Part shown: one piece after another, positions 56,373-64,000 of the stretch
Position numbering within the stretch: the stretch's first letter is position 1
Layout: every line of letters begins with the position of its first letter
Source: Tetradesmus obliquus
Taxonomy: Eukaryota; Chlorophyta; Chlorophyceae; Sphaeropleales; Scenedesmaceae
Direction: 5' to 3'
Length of the DNA: 64,000 bases
Assembly (NCBI GenBank): GCA_030272155.1
Contig: CP126206.1
Location: 806,001-870,000 of the forward strand
The notes under the pieces: generated by a model
The model's database searches: none
The model's input: only the letters and a program-made list of their open reading frames with translations
What the model was told of the DNA's origin: nothing
Made by a program: the position numbers and the translations under genes

Positions 56373-57353
56373 CAGCAGCAGGTGCACTTCAGCACACGGT
56401 TTGCAAGGTCATGATGCAACGCATTGTGGATGCCATCCAGGGAACACACCACTTTGCATCCAGCAGTCGAGCATTGCATGGCTGCTTCAAAAAAAGTCCA
56501 ATGCAGGACATAAACAATGCATTCTGGATGGCCGTCCTACGCCTGATTGTTTGTCACGGTGTCACCAGCTCCAGGAGCTATCGGTGATTGTGGCGCAATG
56601 CACAGCACACTGCTACCCTCTTTGAGCAATGTGCAAGAGCTTGTTTGCTGCAGCTAGTGCTGCCAACATCACAACACTGCAGAGCGAAGCATGCTATTCT
56701 AGCGACAGAGCTGCACTGAAGCTGTCACAAGGTCCTGGCACTGCTGTAGAGCATCAGTCAGCAAGCATCTGCTTGTATTCCCAGCGTGCACGGGCAGTCT
56801 TCGCATCAGGTTTACCAGCCGGACCAGCGTACAGCGCCCAAGGGTAGCCTTACGCATCAGTTTTACCAGCAAAGCCAGCTTAAGGCGCCTTACCACGACC
56901 TGCATGGATGTCAGATGGTCTGCCAGCTCAGCCTGATGGTTGTCCATCATCAGCGGTTGGTCATCAGACTACCCACTGAGCATAGCAACAAACCCATGGG
57001 CATAGCAACAAACCCAGTGGCCACTGGCCCCACTGAGCATAGCAACTACGCCACTGGCCCCAATGAGCACAGCAACAACGCCACTGGCCCCAACAACGCC
57101 ACTGGCCCCGCTCACCACGACCTGCATGGATGCCAAGTGATCTGCCAGCTCAGCCTGATGGTTGTCCATCATCAGCGGGTTGGCCACCACAATCAACGGC
57201 TTCTGCGCCAGCAGCGCTTCAAACACACTGCCAGCACCTAGCAGCACACAACAGCAGCCGCAGCCACTTCCTGGTTCAGCGGGGTGGCCACCGCGATACA
57301 TGGCTTTTGTGCCAGCAGCGCTTCAAACACAATACCAGTACCTAGCAGCAATC

Positions 57354-57387
<34 letters not shown>

Positions 57388-57474
57388 ACCTCTGAGTTCA
57401 GCGGGTTGGCCACCAAGATATATGGCTTCTGCGCCAGCAACGCCTCAAACACACTGCCAGCACCTGCCAGCACA

Positions 57475-57536
<62 letters not shown>

Positions 57537-57715
57537 ACTTCCTAGTTCAGCGGGGTGGCCACCACGATCAAAGGCTTTTGCGCCATCAGCGCTTCAAACA
57601 CACTGCCAGCACCTAGCAGCACACAACAGCAGCCGCAGCCATGGGGTTAGTAACAACGATCAATGGCTTGTGCGCCAGCAGCGCTTCAAACACACTGCCA
57701 GCACCTGCCAGCACA

Positions 57716-57752
<37 letters not shown>

Positions 57753-58254
57753 TACTTTTGAGTTCAGCGGGTTGGCCACCACAATAAATGGCTTTTGCGC
57801 CAGCAGCGCTTCAAACACACTCCCAGCACCTAGCAGCACACAACAGCAGCAGGAGCCATGGGGTTAGCCACCACGATCAATGGCTTCTGCGCCAGCAGCG
57901 CCTCAAACACACTCCCAGCAACTAGCAGCACACAACAGCAGCCGCAGCCATGGTAAGTGCTCGGCACATGCAGCAGCTTTTAGGCGAGGCTCTCCTAGGC
58001 CAGAATTGCTTCGAAGCAATAAAACCTAATACTTAGCCAAGCATTGCTTCGAAGCAATAAGCCTCAACCCTGAATTCAGGGTGCGCAGCCTTGCATTCAA
58101 GGTGTAAACAGCTTGTTCTACAGGCGGCTGCCTGCAGCAGCCACGGCCGCTGTCACCTACAGCCTAAGGCATTGACTTCACTCAAACGCTACCACCAGCC
58201 CCAGCCAGTGTAAAGCTGCATATGCCAGCTGTGGACACTTCTAGCAGTGCTGCG

Positions 58255-58288
<34 letters not shown>

Positions 58289-58570
58289 TCGTGCTAGCGC
58301 TGCGTGCTGCCACTGTCGCCTACAGCCCAGAGCATCTCTCATCATCAGACCACCCACTGAGCATAGCAACAACGCCATTGGGCCCGTGCCCCTGTGGAGC
58401 AGCAAACAGCTTAAGCGGTGCCCCAACTCAAACACTGACACCACCCCCAGCAAGTGACAAGCTGCAATGCCAGCTGTTGACATACAGCGCTGGCAGCGCT
58501 ACGTGTTCAGCTGGCTGTGGTGGTTACATCTCAGCATGCAAGGCGTCCATGAGCAACATACAGCGTTATT

Positions 58571-58603
<33 letters not shown>

Positions 58604-58648
58604 CCTCATTGCCCCCCACAGCTCACCTACACGACAGACAGCGTTACC

Positions 58649-58710
<62 letters not shown>

Positions 58711-58755
58711 TAACCTTATTGCCCCCACAGCTCACCTGCGTGACATACTGCGTTA

Positions 58756-58813
<58 letters not shown>

Positions 58814-59596
58814 TCGTCACCCCCCCCTCCCCCGCCAGATCACCTGCATGACAGACACCATTACTATGCTGCTGTTGCTGCTGCTGCTGTTGCCTCGTCA
58901 CCCCCCACAGCTCACCTGCATGGCTGATGACAAGGGCCGCTGAGGAGATGTACGCAGCCAGACTTGGGCAGAAGTCAAAGTACCTGATGGCAACAACACC
59001 AACAAGGATTGCCATAACCGACTGGTGAGGGACCATGAATACTGCTGGCGGCAATGGGTTTGCTGGAAGTTGCATGCAGTTTTGACTCACGCATCATTGC
59101 CTAAGTATGTACATCCTGCTCCAGGCGAGCTATGCAGCTTGCCTGCTGCTGATGTTTGGGCTTGACAAACAGATGCACAAGAAACCACATTCGAAAATGC
59201 TCCGCTGTGACAATGTCTGTGCGTTGTAAGCAAAGGTGCACTGCAAATGGTGTAAGGGTATGCTTTACACTGCTCTGCATGCAGTGCGTGCCCTGCGACA
59301 CCAGCACACTCACTCAACCCACACGCCACTGGCATGCTGTGCTGCGGTTGTGCCGGCAGGCAGCAGCTGACAACTCACTCAAATGAGACAGGCACCAATC
59401 AGCAACACACTGAACCCACACTCACTCGACCCACACTCACTCAACCCACACGCCACTGGCATGCTGTGCTGCGGTTGTGCCGGCAGGAACCAGCTGGCAT
59501 GGCACATATTTGCCAGCGCCCTTCTGTATTATCAGCCGTGTGTAGTCCTTGGCTGCCAGTGCTGCTGCAAACTCAGGCCTGTCTACTGCTCTGCGC

Positions 59597-59634
<38 letters not shown>

Positions 59635-60267
59635 CCAAAAGCATGCTTTATGCAGCATCTGAGGCTGGCATCATACCCCAGTGAATGCCTGGCACATGGC
59701 AGGCAGGGGCTGCCGTGCCAGGCACGGCACGCTGTAGCGCACATCAGCTTGCTTGCTTGCTTGCTTGCTTGTGGCATGGCAGGCAGGGCTGCACATGGCA
59801 GGCTGACACGGCACATGGCAGGCACATGGCAGGCGGGGCTGCACATAGCAGCCCTGCCGTGTCAGGCAGCATTGCTGTACAGCATTTCCAGCAGAGCCTG
59901 TGCATCGGCTGCTGCTTGGCGCCAGGGTGAGGAAGCTTACACCGCACTTGTCTCCTGTCGGTAAGAAGCAACACATCTACTGCTGACTGTGACCGTGCTG
60001 CAGCAAAAAGCAGGTCACATGCAAGCAAGCTGGCTGTGCGCTACAGTGCAGTTGTGCTTTTACCATGCCTAAAACTGTCATATTACAGCGTGCTGCTACT
60101 CACCTGATCAAGGCCTCAAACTTTGATGTGCCGACGGTGACAAAGACAGTGCGCCTTTTGGCTGCCTCATCCTGCTGCTGCTGCTGCCCCCTCTGCTGCT
60201 CCGCTGATGCACGGCTTTCGCCCGAATTGCTGCTAGCTGCACTATCCTTGGCGGCCTCATCCATCAT
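55464..60267 (-). CDS. ALG13: ALG13, catalytic subunit of UDP-GlcNAc transferase (copy 2)
   Basis: Exons 60267-60104, 59590-59441, 58983-58916, 57237-57116 and 55616-55464 join in phase to 657 nt: 218 aa. Exons 2-5 have the same lengths as in copy 1 (150, 68, 122, 153 nt). Motifs [53 protein letters not shown] and [13 protein letters not shown] are intact. Exon 1 is 93 nt longer: between MMDEAAK and a second DEAAK lies a Ser/Gln-rich insert ending in QQQQ. This is either expansion here or loss in copy 1. The stop is TAA against TAG in copy 1. Introns 3 and 4 are swollen by echo copies of exons 3, 4 and 5. Same reaction as copy 1, with ALG14 as membrane partner. Confidence 0.94.
55617..56395 (-). 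repeat. Echo copies of ALG13 exon 5 5' half (copy 2)
   Basis: Five further starts of exon 5 ([14 protein letters not shown] or ISTTPAQ forms, minus strand) lie at about 55748, 55891, 56031, 56169 and 56299, each with a CTG-rich tract and a TGTAG or CTGCAG acceptor. Copy 1 has three. The outermost ends in (CAG)n at about 56323-56378. Confidence 0.9.
57238..57960 (-). repeat. Expanded echo array of ALG13 exon 4 (copy 2)
   Basis: Six extra copies of the exon 4 start (landmark GCGCTTCAAACACACTGCCA or CCTCAAACACA at about 57323, 57446, 57592, 57691, 57812 and 57902) each keep the acceptor and [10 protein letters not shown] codons and are separated by (CAG)n runs (57358-57385, 57479-57535, 57719-57752). 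Copy 1 has one. The 3' end of the exon is also echoed at 56890-56965. Confidence 0.92.
58251..58912 (-). repeat. CTG arrays with echoes of the ALG13 exon 3 donor (copy 2)
   Basis: The CAGCTCACCTGC-type donor unit occurs three times (about 58618, 58728, 58840) before the real one at 58910, separated by (CTG)n tracts at 58255-58285, 58576-58604, 58650-58709 and 58760-58812. Confidence 0.9.
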
Positions 60268-62253
60268 TGCTGTTTAATTAACATACGTTCATATGCTGCA
60301 GGGGCAGGCTCACAGCACCCTAGTATGTCTACTGCAGCACAGGGGGTGCTGCCACACTGCAGCAGCAGCTGGTGCTGTGGAAGATGACACCAAGAACACC
60401 ACCACAGGTGCTACCCAAGGGGTTGGAAATAATTAAGGCAGAGGACACATCAATAAGTCAGCACCTATCTACGCAGGGGTAGTGTGGGTTTGCAAGGCAA
60501 GACTGTTTTGTGATGGGAAGGCCTTGACAGTGTGAAGGGACTCCCTTGCCTACGACTGCTGTGCTGGTGTGTTGCTGCTTAACTGCGCTTGAAAATATCA
60601 ACCCCAAAGCAGCAAGGAATAATCAGGGTTGAGCTTGAAACAATGGTGCGGCCCTCAGGTCCTATCTTCCGAACAGAACAGCCCGTGGCGTGGTTCGCAC
60701 ACATACGGCAGTGTACAGCACGTATGCCTGGCATGTCAGCATCAAAAAGTGCAATACTGTAAAAGCTGATGTTATAGGCAAGACACACTGGGGCCGTTCG
60801 CCCATGTTTCATGCACCGGTACCGGCACTGCCTTCCCCGGGTGACAAGCCTGCGTTGCAGCGTATGCTGGTGAACAGTGCATAAAAATGATTCACCGCAG
60901 ATTATGCGGAAAACTACATATTTATCTGGCGCTGCTTGCTGCATCACGGGAGCAACACTAGCCAGGGGTCACCCCTGAGGGGTGCAGATCGAGGCCATGC
61001 AATGAAGCTGGGGGCACTTTTGCAGTCACGTACTTTGTAAAGCCTTTGACCAGCTGCAGGCTGCACACCACACAGCATCACTGGCGCCCCGCTCTGGTTG
61101 ACCTTCCTGCCTCTGCATGTTGTGCTGTCAGCAGTTGTCGATTTTCCAGTTTCTGTCAAGGGCATGTTGCATGTGGTGGGTGTCGCAGCGCTGGTTTCTC
61201 AGCTCTTTCCTCCGTGCTGCATGTTTCTGTCCTTGTCAGCAGTGAGGATTGCAGAAGCAGCAGAGCCCTAGTTTGCCTTAGTTTGCCTTAGTTTGCTTTG
61301 ATTTGCCTGTCGGTCGTACACCGCGTCAGTTATGCATGCTCCTGCTTGCTGCAGTCTGGTGAGTACAGCAGTGCCTTGATGCAATCATGCCAGACATTTA
61401 TGGTGAGCAGCACCTTTGTGCACCCCGCTTGCTGTTTGGACTATGCTTGTCCTTCCCTGTGCGCTTTCTGCCTGGTGCGTGGAGCACATGCTGCTTTTCG
61501 TGCTGCATTTCGCACTTGCTGCCCTGCATGTACATGTTCGTTTATGGGGAGATAGAGGCTGCGAGACGCCTCTGGAGTTTTCTTTGGTGGCGTCTTGTGG
61601 CTTGCTATCGAGTTCATACGATATGTGAGCTGAAAGTAGGGCAAGTGACTCACTCTCGGGTGATAGCTTGCCTTCTCCTGTAACAAGCCTCTCTCTCTCT
61701 CAAGCAGTTTAGCATGCCATTGAACTGTTGATTTACAGTGACAGTGACAGTGGATGCGTGCAATCGCATGCTCATGTGTACATCAACCAGACTGCCACTG
61801 GCACTGGCGAAGTTTGCTGGCAGCACTGCTGCTGGTGGGTGACCCACGCCGCCTCCACCCGCGCTGTGCCTGCAGTGATCCTGTACACAATCACAAGCTT
61901 TGCTGGAACCCAACGGCACGTGGTATTCTTTGAAGTGTATCCAGACAAATTTACGCAGTAAATGCAAGGCTTTGCACATTCAAGCAAAGCAGTACAATAT
62001 CCTGGCTTTGTATCAAAATCGTTATTTTTACAATATACATTCACTGTGAAATCCTGTCCTGTTACACATCTCCAGGACTGCCACCGTCAACTATCAGTGA
62101 CTGCTTCAACACCAGCCAATGCTGCATACTCACTTCACCAACCACCATCACCATCGTCCACACTTTGTAACTGCAGGTGCCCTTGAAGTTTGGGCAGCGC
62201 CAACCAGCTGCCCGCTCAGCCGCCGGCATGCTGGCCAGAGCGCCAGCAGCTGT
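60268..62253. other. Upstream part of block copy 2, with copy-specific segment
   Basis: Alignable to 14450-15605, except that about 0.84 kb at about 60955-61790 has no counterpart there. That segment has TTAGTTTGCC repeats near 61272-61306 and no recognised gene; its edges show no clear terminal repeats. As in copy 1, a minus-strand stretch reads PAKLVIVYRITAGTARVEAA, and another (62060-62250) reads AGALASMPAAERAAGWRCPN. A conserved but unidentified exon is possible. Confidence 0.4.
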
Positions 62254-62329
62254 CATAAATTGTATCTGCTGGGTATCAAAAACGCTAAATTAGCAGGTGG
62301 CAGCAGTTGAGCCACGTGCTGAAGTTTCT

Positions 62330-62620
62330 GGGAACTGTAGCGGACAGGGCTGGCTGATGTGGCAGGCAGCAGGTGAGCCACAGGCCAAGTATCTTACCAG
62401 GCAGGCAGCAAGTGAGCCACAGGCCAAGTATCTTACCAGGCAGGCAGCAAGTGAGCCTTGTGCTGCAATATCTGAAGCGGACGGGCTGGCTGATGTGGCA
62501 GGCAGCAGGTGATCTGAAAATAATACAAATTGTTTCAGGAGTGTCCTGCTGCCTCTCTTCAACGATGCTTGCAAGACTTTGTTTTTCATCTGATGCTTGC
62601 AGGTGGGGCAAGGGTAAGTA
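62330..62620 (+). repeat. Echoes of VTE5 exon edges
   Basis: The exon ending GGCTGATGTGGCAGGCAGCA plus GGTGA donor occurs twice (about 62348-62374 with a frame-breaking extra base, and 62480-62508), with two further GGCAGGCAGCAAGTGAGCC donor units between. The start of the next exon (TTGCAGGTGGGGCAAGGG) is echoed at about 62597-62616 before the true one at 62707-62724. Confidence 0.88.
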
Positions 62621-64000
62621 AACAGACAGACGTACGCACGGTGATTGCCACAAAGTATCTTGGATAAGATATCTGGAAGGCAATTGTCTTGCATTTCATC
62701 TGCTGCTTGCAGGTGGGGCAAGGGCAGGCCGCTGCCGTGGAACAGCAGCAAGAGCTGGCCCGGCAGTGCTGCCATGCTGCTGGGGTCGTTTGTAACAGCA
62801 GTCGGGTGAGTGGCCACAAAATCATCAACAAATGACAATGACCTTGACTGATGTTTTAAGTGGTGTTAGAAGGCTTGGTTTGCCAACAGCATCGTTTGGC
62901 TGCTGACCTGCTGTGGCGTCTCATCAAGCAGCCTTACCGTATGATTGACAGTCACAAGCCACAGCATCAAATCACCCATTACGGCAGGGATCTGCATGTC
63001 TGTTGTCGCCGTTGTTTTGCAATTGGCGTGCCGGGAGGATTGATGCAGCTCTTTGCAGTTTTCTTGTGCTATTTCAGTGCCACGTAACAGCCAACCACGG
63101 CACCGCAGCGCGCATGGGTGCTGGATTCTGACGTGGCATTATCATACAGGATTTGTGTTGTTACCACCTTCAAGCAATGCTGGGCTGTGCCTGCAGGATG
63201 CTCTCCCACTTAAAGTGCATGCCGCCATAGCATCAGCCACTATTTTCAACATCCACCAGCATTCATGTCAATCTTTTTGATGTGTGCCTGGACTGTGCCT
63301 GCAGAATGCTATCCTACTTCACAGCCATGGGGTGCATGCAGCCCCTACAAGCACTTGGATTGGCTGCAACGGTGCAGCGGGTGGCGCTGATTGCCGCTGC
63401 CTGCACGCTTGTGGAGTCCCTCCCTTCCTGGTGGCTTGATGACAACATAACAGTGCCAGCTGCTGCTGTAGCACTCGGCGAGGCATGGCTGCCAGGGGCC
63501 TGGCCGGCAGCAGCACACATGAGCACACTATGGCAGGCGGCTCATGCAGCAGCAGTACGCGCTGCTGCTGCACAGCCGGGCCTGCTGGTGGGAGCTGCTG
63601 CCAACAGCCTGGTGTTTGCTGTGGGGCTGCCGGTGCTGCGCAAGGGCCTGTCAGATCAGGCCATCGGCCATGCCTGGCTGCTGGGCAGTGCTGTGTATGG
63701 CGTGTTTAGAGCCGGGAGCTACTTGCTGATGTGCCTGTACTTCATCATCGGCACCCTGGTGAGTGGTCAATTTGTCATCTTGTGACGCGTGTCACCGTTG
63801 CCACCTTGTCATTTTCGCTAGTGTGTCACCCTGGCGGTGGGGGCCGCTGCCAACAGCCTGGCGTTTGCTGTGGGGCTGCCGGTGCTGCGCAAGGGCCTGT
63901 CAGATCAGGCCATCGCGCATGCCTGGCTGCTGGGCAGTGCTGTGTATGGCGCGTTTGGAGCCGGGAGCTACTTGCTGATGTGTATGTACTTCATCATTGG
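62460..64000 (+). CDS. Fused phytol kinase (VTE5-like) and phytyl-phosphate kinase (VTE6-like), partial
   Basis: Plus-strand exons in phase: one ending at 62508 (SEADGLADVAGS), 62713-62805 (WGKGRPLPWNSSKSWPGSAA), 63305-63758, and a further exon from 63822 to the window end. The first two and the start of the third match the C-terminal half of VTE5/farnesol/dolichol kinase-type enzymes (GDGLAD, WG.G.PLPWN..KSW.GS, LVESLPSWWLDDNITVPAAA). Without a stop the same exon passes into the N-terminus of a VTE6/DUF92 protein (NSLVFAVGLPVLRKGLSDQA, HAWLLGSAVYG, LLMCLYFIIGTL). VTE5 makes phytyl phosphate and VTE6 phytyl diphosphate, so one polypeptide would do consecutive plastid-membrane steps. The 5' exons of VTE5 are not found; the 3' end is beyond the window. 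Confidence 0.85.
63822..64000 (+). repeat. In-frame tandem duplicate of the VTE6 N-terminal exon
   Basis: From a GCTAG acceptor the sequence repeats codons for VGAAANSLAFAVGLPVLRKG onward to MCMYFIIG with a few changes (V-A, G-A, R-G). It is in phase 0, as is the preceding donor at 63758, so inclusion of both exons, or use of one or the other, keeps the frame. It is cut by the window edge. Confidence 0.88.

Larger units (their letters stand above)
50500..62253. repeat. Segmental duplication, copy 2 (carries ALG14 and ALG13)
   Basis: Collinear with 6040-15605. It is longer (11.75 kb) because of larger exon-echo arrays in ALG13 introns 3 and 4 and about 0.84 kb of extra sequence at about 60955-61790. 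It lacks the SINE-like element of copy 1. Confidence 0.95.

Overview
This window is nuclear DNA of a eukaryote, most likely a green alga (Chlorophyta, probably Chlorophyceae). The evidence is spliced genes with GT-AG introns and consistent phases, plant/algal-type AP2 and MYB-like regulators, plastid phytol-salvage kinases (VTE5/VTE6 type), a DIRS-type tyrosine-recombinase retrotransposon, and very abundant (CAG/CTG)n tracts in introns and in polyQ/polyA coding stretches. Nothing in the sequence names the species. Exon joins were worked out by hand from splice signals, reading phase and remembered family motifs.

Layout. 1-2.7 kb: satellite-like repeats, then an AP2-domain gene (minus, 2.7-5.0 kb). 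6.0-15.6 kb: a block with ALG14 (minus, 7.0-10.0 kb) and ALG13 (minus, 11.1-14.4 kb). 17.2-17.8 kb: an Ala-rich ORF. 18.45-19.04 kb: a foldback MITE with an 8-bp target duplication. 19.55-24.55 kb: a composite DNA transposon made of two apparently identical 723-bp elements around a Tc1/mariner-like transposase; a putative PD-(D/E)XK-like nuclease ORF lies antisense in the transposase intron. 24.7-30.25 kb: a four-repeat MYB-like gene (minus). 30-35 kb: repeats only. 35-36.6 kb (perhaps to 37.8 kb): a second AP2-type gene (minus). 38.3-42.4 kb: cis-prenyltransferase (plus). 44.7-47.4 kb: a VTE6-type kinase (minus), cut at its 5' side by a DIRS element (47.4-49.7 kb). 50.5-62.25 kb: a second, same-orientation copy of the ALG14-ALG13 block. 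62.3-64.0 kb: a fused VTE5-VTE6 gene (plus) running off the right edge.

How genes relate. Cis-prenyltransferase makes polyprenyl diphosphate, the dolichol precursor. ALG13 (catalytic) and ALG14 (membrane anchor) together add the second GlcNAc to dolichol-PP-GlcNAc on the cytosolic ER face. VTE5/VTE6 phosphorylate phytol in the plastid, and VTE5 is related to dolichol kinase. Polyprenol-related genes therefore cluster here, though this may be coincidence. Both ALG14 copies (190 aa each) and both ALG13 copies (187 and 218 aa) assemble without frameshift.

The most unusual property is at the exon edges. Almost every recognised gene has one or more exon edges, each with its own splice site, copied several times into the adjoining intron or 3' flank, commonly interleaved with CAG/CTG arrays. 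I call these exon-edge echoes. They differ in number between the two copies of the duplicated block, and one was the insertion target of the composite transposon.
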